A stretch of 8,144 nt of DNA, taken from assembly GCA_900549185.1 (NCBI GenBank), contig URNM01000084.1, positions 1 to 8,144 of the forward strand, read 5' to 3'. The notes below the pieces were generated by a model that saw only the letters and a program-made list of their open reading frames with translations, did not search any database and was not told where the DNA came from. This stretch comes from an uncultured Collinsella sp. GTDB taxonomy: Bacteria; Actinomycetota; Coriobacteriia; Coriobacteriales; Coriobacteriaceae. Below are positions 1 through 6,267 of this stretch, one piece after another; the stretch's first letter is position 1, and each line of letters opens with the position of its first letter. Position numbers and translations under genes: made by a program.

Positions 1-2
1 AC

Positions 3-485
3 ATCATGCTCGACGAAGACGCGGGCCTGCTGATCATTACCTCGCAGAGCCGCTGGCGCGACGCCAATCCCGACATCATCGAGTTCTCGCAGGTACTCGG
101 CTGCGATATGGATATCGACGAGCAACGCACCGAGATCTATCGCGAGACCAAGGACGGCGAGCGCGAGAGCTACAACCCGCCACGCTACGACCTGGATTAC
201 GACTTTAATCTGACCATCCATGTCAACACGCCGTACTTTACCGAGATCAACCTGCGCGTGAACGACTCCACCATCGATCAGCGCGGCTCCATCGAATACC
301 GCGAGGCCAAGCGCCAGGCAACCGAGGTCCGCGATGCGCTGGTGCAGCTGCGCCAGGAGACGCGCGACAGCGTCGTGGCCGCCAAGGCCCCCAAGACCGC
401 GGTGACCTGCCCCTTCTGCGGAGCCACCACCATTCCCGATGCCAGCGGGCGCTGCGAATACTGCGGCGGCGCCATCGGCGCATAG
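3..485 (+). CDS. DUF4428-type zinc-ribbon protein, C-terminal part (5' truncated)
   Basis: The frame is open from the window edge to a TAG at 483-485, so this is the 3' end of a longer gene. The ATG at base 6 has no room for a ribosome binding site and is probably internal. Counting from that methionine, residues 1-95 form a beta-rich domain containing the blocks 'ANPDIIEFSQVLGCDMDID', 'SYNPPRYDLDYDF' and 'IHVNTPYF'. From memory these match the conserved core of DUF4428-containing proteins, whose N-terminal zinc-binding DUF4428 motif would lie upstream of the window. Residues 95-125 are a charged helix. Residues 135-153 form a C-terminal zinc ribbon (C135-x2-C138, C150-x2-C153). The biochemical function is unknown. 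The gene sits 24 bases upstream of a TFIIB-type zinc-ribbon gene and is probably co-transcribed with it. The family call is by recalled motif resemblance; a different zinc-ribbon family with a similar core cannot be excluded. Confidence 0.72.
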   Translation: MMLDEDAGLLIITSQSRWRDANPDIIEFSQVLGCDMDIDEQRTEIYRETKDGERESYNPPRYDLDYDFNLTIHVNTPYFTEINLRVNDSTIDQRGSIEYREAKRQATEVRDALVQLRQETRDSVVAAKAPKTAVTCPFCGATTIPDASGRCEYCGGAIGA

Positions 486-495
486 CCCCCGGCAC

Positions 496-503
496 GGAAA
501 GGA
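496..503 (+). promoter_or_regulatory. Ribosome binding site for the TFIIB-type zinc-ribbon gene
   Basis: GGAAAGGA lies 6 bases before the ATG at 510. It supports that start and fits translation from a shared transcript with the preceding gene, which ends only 24 bases upstream of the ATG. Confidence 0.7.
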
Positions 504-509
504 CCGATC

Positions 510-1832
510 ATGGCCTTCGAGAGCGTTAACTATCAGTGCCCTGCCTGCGGTGGCCCCTTGCATTTTGCAAGCGCCGAGCAAAAGCTCGTCTGCGACTACT
601 GCGACTCGCGCTTTGAAGTCGAAGAAGTCGAGGCCCTCTATCGCGAGCGCCAGGACAAGGCCGACGCCAAAGCCGATGCGGCAGCCGCAACGCCCAAGCC
701 CGTCGCCGACGACGCGGTGCAGGAGCTTGCCCAAAACGCCGGCTACATCTGCTCGTCGTGCGACGCCGAGCTCGTGTCCGACGGCACCGTCGCCGTCACC
801 ACCTGCCCGTACTGCGGCAACTCCGCCGTGGCGCCCGGTCAGCTCTCGGGCGACTTCTCGCCCGACCTGGTGATTCCGTTTAAGCTCGGGCGCGACGACG
901 TCACGGCCGCACTCAAGGAGCACTACAAGGGCAAGATCTTGCTGCCCAAGAGCTTTGTCACCGGCAACCACATCGACGAGGTCCAAGGTGTCTACGTGCC
1001 GTTTTGGCTCTACGGCGCCCGCGTGGATGGCGAAGTGTACTTTGACGCGACCAACGAGACCGTGACCGAGGAATCCGACCGCACCGTCACGACCACCGAC
1101 CACTACGATGCCTATCGCAAGGGCAATATCTCGTTTAAGCGCGTACCCGTCGACGGATCATCCAAGATGCCCGACGGCCACATGGACGCCATCGAGCCGT
1201 TTGACTACGACGCACTGCATCCGTTCTCGGTCGCATATATGCCCGGCTACATCGCCAACCGTTACGACGAGGACTGCGAGACCTGCAAGGCGCGCGCCGA
1301 GCGCCGTATGGAAGAAAGCACAATCTCGGCCCTGCGCGAGACCGTCGTCGACGAATACGACGATGCCACGGTCGAAAGCAAGCAGCTCGACTACACCTGG
1401 GAAGACAGCGACTACGCCCTGTTCCCCGTCTGGATGCTCTCCACCTCGTGGAACGGCAAGAGCTACCTGTTTGCCATGAACGGCCAGACCGGCCGCTTGG
1501 TCGGCGAGCTCCCCTGCTCCAAGCCCAAGCTCGCCATCGCCTCGGTGCTGTTCTTTATGATCGGATTTATCCTCTCCCAGATTCTCTTTATGGGGGAATA
1601 CGCCTTCGATCCGGATTACCTCACCTTTGATATCGAGGGCATCCTCATCAACATCATCGCGCCGCTGATCATCGTGATTATCGGAGACGTGCTACTGGTA
1701 GGCCAGCTCAAGACGGCCAACGAAGCAACCTGTGCCGATGAGTATTGTGGCGAGCTCGACCTGACCGAGAAGCACGACACCTTCAGCCACACCGAGACCA
1801 CCGTTGTCATGAAAGACGACAAGGACGACTAA
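510..1832 (+). CDS. TFIIB-type zinc-ribbon membrane protein (YdjG-like)
   Basis: The 440-residue protein begins with a TFIIB-like zinc ribbon (C10-x2-C13 and C28-x2-C31). An acidic, Ala/Lys-rich linker (about 35-70) leads to a second ribbon (C81-x2-C84 and C99-x2-C102). A long soluble domain (about 115-335) includes 'VYVPFWLYGA' and 'YALFPVWML', motifs I associate with the bacterial YdjG-type family often named 'TFIIB-type zinc ribbon-containing protein'. Two hydrophobic segments follow, at about 341-361 and 377-398, then a charged C-terminal tail (about 400-440). An extra CxxC pair (C256, C259) lies in the soluble domain. The layout predicts a membrane-anchored protein with both ribbons on the cytoplasmic side. 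In B. subtilis, YdjG belongs to a PspA-linked membrane-stress operon. A transcription-factor role is unlikely despite the family name, because the fold is anchored by membrane helices. The next gene is an SPFH protein 48 bases downstream, the same partner as in ydj-type operons. Confidence 0.85.
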   Translation: MAFESVNYQCPACGGPLHFASAEQKLVCDYCDSRFEVEEVEALYRERQDKADAKADAAAATPKPVADDAVQELAQNAGYICSSCDAELVSDGTVAVTTCPYCGNSAVAPGQLSGDFSPDLVIPFKLGRDDVTAALKEHYKGKILLPKSFVTGNHIDEVQGVYVPFWLYGARVDGEVYFDATNETVTEESDRTVTTTDHYDAYRKGNISFKRVPVDGSSKMPDGHMDAIEPFDYDALHPFSVAYMPGYIANRYDEDCETCKARAERRMEESTISALRETVVDEYDDATVESKQLDYTWEDSDYALFPVWMLSTSWNGKSYLFAMNGQTGRLVGELPCSKPKLAIASVLFFMIGFILSQILFMGEYAFDPDYLTFDIEGILINIIAPLIIVIIGDVLLVGQLKTANEATCADEYCGELDLTEKHDTFSHTETTVVMKDDKDD

Positions 1833-1866
1833 GCAATCCAACCAATACCACCCGGCCTTTGACGAG

Positions 1867-1874
1867 AAAGGAAG
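1867..1874 (+). promoter_or_regulatory. Ribosome binding site for the SPFH gene
   Basis: AAAGGAAG lies 6 bases before the ATG at 1881. The 48-base gap after the preceding stop codon shows no hairpin or T-run that would end transcription, so read-through from the upstream gene is likely. Confidence 0.7.
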
Positions 1875-1880
1875 ATCACC

Positions 1881-3116
1881 ATGGGACTCTTGAAAGCTGG
1901 ATTGGGAGCTGCCGGCGGCGTCATGGCCGACCAGTGGAAGGAATTTATCTACTGCGAATCGATGCCTGCCGACGTCTTGGCCTGCAAGGGCAGCAAACGT
2001 ACCGGTGGCCGCAGCTCCAACACGCGCGGCGAGGACAACGTCATCTCCAACGGCTCGGTCATCGCCGTCAACGACGGCCAGGGCATGCTCGTGGTGCAAA
2101 ACGGCAAGATCATCGAAGTCGCGCTGGAGCCCGGTGAGTTCGTCTTCGATACCGGCAGCGAGCCGAGCGTCTTTAGCGGCAACCTGGGCGATTCCATCAA
2201 GGAGACCTTCGCCAATATCGGCAGCCGTTTTACCTTTGGCGGCGACGCGGGCAAGGACCAGCGTGTCTACTTCATCAACACCAAGGAGATCATCGGCAAC
2301 AAGTACGGCACCGCCTCGCCCGTGCCCTTCCGCGTGGTCGATAACAACATTGGCCTGGATGTCGACATCTCCGTGCGCTGCAACGGCGAGTATTCGTACC
2401 GTATCACCAACCCGCTGCTGTTCTACACCAATGTGTGCGGCAACGTGACCGATAGCTACACGCGCGATAAGATCGACAGCCAGCTTAAGTCCGAGCTGCT
2501 CACCGCTCTGCAGCCCGCCTTTGCCAAGATCTCGGAGATGGGTATCCGCTACAGCGCCATCCCCGGCCACACCACCGAGCTCGCCCGCGCGCTCAACGAG
2601 GTCCTCTCGGCCGACTGGCGCGACCTGCGCGGCGTCGAGATCGTGAGCTTTGGCGTCAACTCCATCGCCGCCTCGCAAGAGGACGAGCAAATGATCAAGG
2701 ACCTGCAGAAGGCCGCGGTCATGCGCGATCCCACCATGGCAGCCGCCAACATCGCCAGCGCCCAGAGCGATGCGATGCGCGCAGCAGCCGCCAACCCCAA
2801 CGGCGCGATGGCAGGCTTTATGGGCATGGGCATGGCAGGTGGCATGGGCGGCATGAATGCCAGCCAGCTGTTCGCCGCCGGCCAGGCACAGCAGCAGGCC
2901 GCCCCGCAGCCGGCTCCGGCACCCGCCCCGGCTCCTGCCGCCGCACCTGCGGCCGGCACATGGACCTGCAGCTGCGGCGCCACCAACACCGGCAAGTTCT
3001 GCTCCGAGTGCGGCAGTCCCGCGCCCGCCCCGGCACCGGCCAAGTGGTTCTGCCCCAACTGCGGCAGCGAAAACGGCGGCAAGTTCTGCAGCAACTGCGG
3101 AACGCCCCGGCCCTAA
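1881..3116 (+). CDS. SPFH domain protein with two C-terminal zinc ribbons (YdjI-like, COG4260)
   Basis: The 411-residue protein opens with a short Gly/Ala-rich hydrophobic helix and 'ADQWKEFIYCE', the usual start of the YdjI / 'virion core protein' branch of the SPFH (stomatin-prohibitin-flotillin-HflK/C) family. The SPFH domain spans about 25-265 and includes 'VALEPGEFVFDTGSEPSVF' and a 'PVPFRVVD' block. A helix follows (about 265-305), then a Met/Gly-rich stretch (309-325) and an Ala/Pro-rich hinge (340-358). The first ribbon is C363-x-C365 with C374-x2-C377. A second Ala/Pro hinge (379-387) precedes the second ribbon (C391-x2-C394, C403-x2-C406). There is no clear transmembrane span, so membrane contact is probably by the N-terminal helix and by SPFH oligomerisation. 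In B. subtilis YdjI links a PspA homologue to the membrane; a similar scaffold role here is inferred. The gene ends the plus-strand cluster with the YdjG-like gene. Confidence 0.9.
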   Translation: MGLLKAGLGAAGGVMADQWKEFIYCESMPADVLACKGSKRTGGRSSNTRGEDNVISNGSVIAVNDGQGMLVVQNGKIIEVALEPGEFVFDTGSEPSVFSGNLGDSIKETFANIGSRFTFGGDAGKDQRVYFINTKEIIGNKYGTASPVPFRVVDNNIGLDVDISVRCNGEYSYRITNPLLFYTNVCGNVTDSYTRDKIDSQLKSELLTALQPAFAKISEMGIRYSAIPGHTTELARALNEVLSADWRDLRGVEIVSFGVNSIAASQEDEQMIKDLQKAAVMRDPTMAAANIASAQSDAMRAAAANPNGAMAGFMGMGMAGGMGGMNASQLFAAGQAQQQAAPQPAPAPAPAPAAAPAAGTWTCSCGATNTGKFCSECGSPAPAPAPAKWFCPNCGSENGGKFCSNCGTPRP

Positions 3117-3131
3117 CCCCTTTATCTGGTA

Positions 3132-3158
3132 ATTGGCGGGGAGGTCCGCCACCCCCGC
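3132..3158 (+). other. GC-rich inverted repeat after the SPFH gene
   Basis: In the 81-base gap before the lipoprotein gene, GGCGG (3135-3139) can pair with CCGCC (3146-3150). As an alternative, GCGGGG (3136-3141) can pair with CCCCGC (3153-3158). The two pairings exclude each other. No T-run follows (the next bases are ATTTGCTTCTAT), so it is at best a weak or attenuating terminator. The core ATTGGCGG-N5-TCCGC recurs after the lipoprotein gene. I could not identify a convincing -35/-10 promoter in this gap. Confidence 0.4.
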
Positions 3159-3185
3159 ATTTGCTTCTATGGGTTTCGTTCGATG

Positions 3186-3192
3186 AAGGAGG
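3186..3192 (+). promoter_or_regulatory. Strong ribosome binding site that fixes the lipoprotein start
   Basis: AAGGAGG lies 5 bases before the ATG at 3198. It also falls inside the codons that would follow an in-frame ATG at 3183. The Shine-Dalgarno position therefore selects 3198, which also gives a proper lipoprotein signal peptide without five extra acidic residues in front. Confidence 0.88.
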
Positions 3193-3197
3193 ACACC

Positions 3198-4040
3198 ATG
3201 AAGACAACGTTCAAAAAGTCCGTACTCGCATTTCTGACATGCGTCCTGGCGCTTGCCTTTGCCCTGACGGGCTGCAGCGGCGGCGGCAAGGACCCCAAGG
3301 CCAACTTCGTCGGCAGCTGGCAGTACTCGGGTGGAACCTTGGACGGCGAAGAGCTCACCGATGAGTACATGGATATGCTCAAGGAGTGGGGCCTCAACTG
3401 CATCCTGATCCTCGACGAAGACGGCACGGGCGTCCTCGACATGTTCCTTGAGGTCACCGACCTGAAATGGGAGGCCAAGGACGCCACCACCGTAACGATT
3501 ACCGCCGAAGATGAGTCGCACGACCTGAAGCTCAGGGACGACAAGCTCGTCCTCGAGGTGGAAGGCGACAAGCTTATCTTTACGAAGTCCGACAAGGATC
3601 TGTCCGGTACGGTGAAGAAGGATCGCGAGAACGCCGAGAAGGAAGAAGAGATCGATGAGGCCGTCGAAGACGACGACGTCCAGAGCATCGAAATCTCCCC
3701 CGCCGTCACCGTCGCCGATGACGACCTGTGCACCATCACCATCACCGAGAAGTTCAAGGACGACTGGGGCGACATCGGCTTTGTCGTCAACATCACCAAC
3801 AAGAGCGACAAGGACCTGACCTTCTACGCTCCTTCTGGCAAGACCAACGTCAACGGCACCATGAAGGAACCCTGGTTCTCGGCTCACCTGATGCCCGGCA
3901 CCAACGCCACCGAGGAATTCACGTTCTCGAGCGGCGAGCTTGACAGCCTTGACGACCTCGTCAATACGACCATCGGCATCGACGCCTACCTGACCGATTC
4001 CTATGAGGACGTCGCCTCCTACACCGCGACCATCGCGTAG
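3198..4040 (+). CDS. Secreted lipoprotein with lipocalin-like domain
   Basis: The 280-residue protein starts with a lipoprotein signal peptide: lysines at 2, 6 and 7, a hydrophobic core at about 9-23, and lipobox L23-T-G-C26. Cys26 should be lipidated and hold the protein on the outer face of the membrane. After a Gly/Ser linker, residues 34-130 resemble a small lipocalin-like beta barrel, with a G-x-W motif ('FVGSW', W41) and alternating strands such as 'TTVTITAED' and 'DKLIFTKSDK'. A very acidic, probably helical linker (about 140-163) joins a second beta-rich, Ig-like domain (about 163-280, with 'FVVNITNKSDKDLTFY'). Ligand and function are unknown. The gene follows the SPFH gene by 81 bases and is followed by a strong hairpin. 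It could be the last gene of that operon or an independent unit. The lipoprotein call is firm; the domain names are inferred from sequence pattern only. Confidence 0.85.
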   Translation: MKTTFKKSVLAFLTCVLALAFALTGCSGGGKDPKANFVGSWQYSGGTLDGEELTDEYMDMLKEWGLNCILILDEDGTGVLDMFLEVTDLKWEAKDATTVTITAEDESHDLKLRDDKLVLEVEGDKLIFTKSDKDLSGTVKKDRENAEKEEEIDEAVEDDDVQSIEISPAVTVADDDLCTITITEKFKDDWGDIGFVVNITNKSDKDLTFYAPSGKTNVNGTMKEPWFSAHLMPGTNATEEFTFSSGELDSLDDLVNTTIGIDAYLTDSYEDVASYTATIA

Positions 4041-4057
4041 CGACACGTAACATCAGC

Positions 4058-4081
4058 CGCGGATTGGCGGACACATCCGCG
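4058..4081 (+). other. Small inverted repeat after the lipoprotein gene
   Basis: CGCGGAT (4058-4064) can pair with ATCCGCG (4075-4081) around a 10-base loop. A nested alternative pairs GCGGA (4067-4071) with TCCGC (4076-4080). The core ATTGGCGG-N5-TCCGC (4063-4080) matches the one at 3132-3149. It lies just before the main terminator stem and has no T-run of its own. Confidence 0.35.
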
Positions 4082-4090
4082 CACTTGCCA

Positions 4091-4131
4091 GGCGGGGCCG
4101 CAGGAGTTGATCCTGCGGCCCCGCCGCTTTA
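4091..4131 (+). terminator. Perfect 15-bp stem terminator between convergent genes
   Basis: Bases 4091-4105 and 4111-4125 are perfect reverse complements around a 5-base loop (GTTGA), followed by GCTTTAT. The stem is very GC-rich and the T-tract is short, which is common in high-GC genomes. It lies 51 bases after the lipoprotein stop and 26 bases from the stop of the convergent response-regulator gene. It may therefore limit transcription from both sides, although the minus-strand exit has no T-run. Confidence 0.8.
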
Positions 4132-4150
4132 TGCCGATGCGTAACGAGCG

Positions 4151-4771
4151 CTAGCGCTCCATGTTGGGAACGATGCTGCCCTCCGTTACTGCGCGCACGG
4201 CCAAGCGCATGATGTTGTCGTAGCCGGTCTTATTGAGAATCTCCGAGATGCGGCGTTTGATGGTGCCCTCGCTCATAAACAGCTCGGCCGCGATCTCGCG
4301 GCGGCTTTTGCCCTCGCAGGCAAGGCGCAAGATCGACAGCTCGACATCGTCGAGGGCCGCCGTGCCCGAGAAGATGCTCTCGGGCGGCTTGGGAAACGTG
4401 CAGTAACCCGCCAGCGTGGAGCGCATCACGGCGAATAGCTCGTCGATACCGACGTTCTTGTACACAAAGCTGTCGACGCCCGCCTCGCGCGCCTGGTCCA
4501 CAAAGGTGATTTCGGGCATACCCGTCATGATAATGACGCGGCACTCGGGCAGTTGTTCTTTAATGCGCGCCGCCGCCACGATGCCGTTGGAATCATGCTC
4601 GGTACATACGTCCATCAGTATCATGTCCGGGCGCTCCTTGAGCGCGACACCCAAGGCCTCGGAAGCATCGGCAATGGCGGAAACAACGGTCATATCGGGC
4701 TGGTCGCCAACGGAGCGCGCCAGGCTCTCGCGCAGGATGGCCTGGTCTTCGACTATAAGGACGCGAATCAT
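4151..4771 (-). CDS. NarL/LuxR-family response regulator
   Basis: The 206-residue protein has a receiver domain (1-120) with acidic pair E8-D9, phosphoacceptor D54, switch residue T83 and conserved K105. A LuxR-type helix-turn-helix follows (about 140-200, recognition region near 167-183). It should be a DNA-binding transcription factor activated by the histidine kinase encoded just upstream. The loop after D54 reads 'MDVCTEHDSNGI', without the proline usual after the aspartate, and the recognition helix has 'IKRR' where LuxR proteins often have 'VKxH'. Both look like subfamily traits rather than damage. The ATG overlaps the kinase stop codon (ATGA, 4768-4771) and is preceded by a ribosome binding site inside the kinase gene. 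Target genes cannot be read from this window. Confidence 0.93.
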   Translation of the reverse strand: MIRVLIVEDQAILRESLARSVGDQPDMTVVSAIADASEALGVALKERPDMILMDVCTEHDSNGIVAAARIKEQLPECRVIIMTGMPEITFVDQAREAGVDSFVYKNVGIDELFAVMRSTLAGYCTFPKPPESIFSGTAALDDVELSILRLACEGKSRREIAAELFMSEGTIKRRISEILNKTGYDNIMRLAVRAVTEGSIVPNMER

Positions 4772-6267
4772 GAACTTCTCCTTTGGACCGTGGCGTTGGA
4801 GGCGAGCGGGATGGACACCGTAAGCGTGAAGGGCGGGGCGGTGTGGACTTCCAGGCTGCCGCCCAGATTCTGTGCGACATGCCTCATACCTGGGATACCC
4901 GTTCCCTCGCGATACGATACGGGTGCAGGCGCGCCGTCGTTAGAAACGGCCATCCGCGCAACAGCGCCGTCTTCCGACGTCTCCTGCCGCAGGCGCACAT
5001 GGACCTGATGGGCCTGTGCATGCTTGGTGGCATTGGTCGAGGCTTCGCGGATAATCTGCAAAAATGCTGCGGCGACACGCGCGTCGTTTGGCAGCTCGCC
5101 CTCCACATCGATCTGCACGCTCACCAGGCCAAAGGCATGGACGATATCGCCCAATTGCTCTGCCGGTTCGGTGTCGCCCCCGCTGCGCAGATCGGCAGCG
5201 ATTGAGCGCAGCAGCGGGTCGATCTGCTCGAGTGACTCGTCATCCAGGCGCCCTTCCTCCAGATAACGATGGAGAATGGACAGGCGCTGCCCGATCACGT
5301 CGTGCACGCGAGCGCGCATACGCAGATAGGCCGCATTGTCAGCAACTTTTTTGACTTCTTCGATCTGGGCTTGGAGCTCTTGGCCCGCAAGCTCAAGCAG
5401 GTGGTTGGCTTGCGCTAGGCGATCATGGGCATGCGCATACTCTGTTACATCCAGACCGATAATGCGCTCGAAGAGGCGGCCCGAAACCATAACGTCATCG
5501 TGCACGAACAAGCGAATCTCGGCGGGAGAAACCTCGGCCACAACGCGCGCCTCACCAAAACGGTCCAGATTAATCCGCACACGGTTCCTGCTGCTTTCGG
5601 GCATTTGCATGCTGAGTTTGCGCAGGTCGTTCCATGTACCGCTCATATCGCCTAGGTCGGTGGGCATATGAAGCTCCACTAGGTTTTTGCGCATGCAGCG
5701 GTTCATGAGCAGCGGACGGCCCCTCGGGTCCAGATACAGGATGCCCACGGGAATCACGTTGATGGTCTCGATCGTCGAGAACATGGTGATATCCTCCTGG
5801 CGGTTACGGACGTCCATCAAGAGCGCCGCGATGGAACGGAACAGGAAAAACGCTCCCTCTGCGATAAGGACCGTGGTCCACGCCGAGCCCATGGCAAAAA
5901 CCACCGGCGGTGTAACGGCGACAACAAGCAGCAGCTCGACCAGCATGACGGGGCGACGATAGCGCACCATAAGTACCACGCCATAGGCAAAGATCGCGGC
6001 ATTGAGCCACAGCACTCCGCCCATTGCCCTGGCGCAAACGTCAAGCGGCGCCACCAGATACGAGCCAGACGACGCGAATAAGATGAGCGCCGAAATCATC
6101 AGGTGAAGCACAAGACTCGCCTCGTAGGCGCAAATCACCTTACGGTTATAGGACGAGCGGCGCGATGCGATGAGCGGGACGTGGATCGTCTGCAGACACG
6201 CAGCCAGGGCAAAGACAACATCGAGCGCAACGATTTGGGGAAGGATGAGCGAAATCTGCATCGTCAC
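4768..6267 (-). CDS. Membrane sensor histidine kinase (HPK7/NarL-partner type)
   Basis: The 499-residue protein has about five hydrophobic segments in the first 150 residues (near 7-29, 46-66, 84-102, 107-126 and 130-150). A PAS-like region follows (about 158-275, with 'IPVGILYLDPRGRPLLMN'), then a coiled coil (about 277-318). The HisKA_3-like dimerisation segment holds 'RARVHDVIGQRLS', with H322 as the likely phosphorylated histidine. The ATPase domain has an intact N box ('REASTNATKHAQAH', E408, N412, H416), a D-x-G motif near D444 and a glycine motif 'GTGIPGM' (about 456-460). It should autophosphorylate and pass phosphate to the adjacent regulator. The start is GTG at 6267, overlapping the upstream stop (GTGA). 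An ATG two codons later (6261) is an alternative, and neither has a strong Shine-Dalgarno sequence. The signal sensed is unknown. Confidence 0.92.
   Translation of the reverse strand: MTMQISLILPQIVALDVVFALAACLQTIHVPLIASRRSSYNRKVICAYEASLVLHLMISALILFASSGSYLVAPLDVCARAMGGVLWLNAAIFAYGVVLMVRYRRPVMLVELLLVVAVTPPVVFAMGSAWTTVLIAEGAFFLFRSIAALLMDVRNRQEDITMFSTIETINVIPVGILYLDPRGRPLLMNRCMRKNLVELHMPTDLGDMSGTWNDLRKLSMQMPESSRNRVRINLDRFGEARVVAEVSPAEIRLFVHDDVMVSGRLFERIIGLDVTEYAHAHDRLAQANHLLELAGQELQAQIEEVKKVADNAAYLRMRARVHDVIGQRLSILHRYLEEGRLDDESLEQIDPLLRSIAADLRSGGDTEPAEQLGDIVHAFGLVSVQIDVEGELPNDARVAAAFLQIIREASTNATKHAQAHQVHVRLRQETSEDGAVARMAVSNDGAPAPVSYREGTGIPGMRHVAQNLGGSLEVHTAPPFTLTVSIPLASNATVQRRSS
4776..4784 (-). 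promoter_or_regulatory. Ribosome binding site for the response regulator
   Basis: Read on the minus strand this is AAAGGAGAA, ending 4 bases before the ATG at 4771. It lies inside the last codons of the kinase gene. Together with the ATGA overlap it supports both the chosen start and translational coupling. Confidence 0.8.

Noticed and set aside
3183..3197. Upstream ATG at 3183 as the lipoprotein start
   Set aside because: The Shine-Dalgarno sequence lies downstream of it and points to the ATG at 3198. The extra residues would put acidic residues before the signal peptide.
3728..3943. Small plus-strand frame beginning with a run of histidines
   Set aside because: It is a shifted frame of an ACC-ATC repeat inside the lipoprotein gene ('TITIT' in the real frame) and has no separate translation signal.
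1692..4046. A 784-codon open frame on the minus strand across the zinc-ribbon, SPFH and lipoprotein genes
   Set aside because: It lies antisense to three genes with clear domains, signal peptide and ribosome binding sites. Its translation is Val/Ala/Gly/Asp-rich with no recognisable domain, as expected for the complement of GC-rich codons.
4146..4159. 14-bp perfect palindrome GAGCGCTAGCGCTC over the response-regulator stop codon
   Set aside because: It has no loop and no second copy in the window. It is short enough to arise by chance in GC-rich DNA, so I do not call it an operator.
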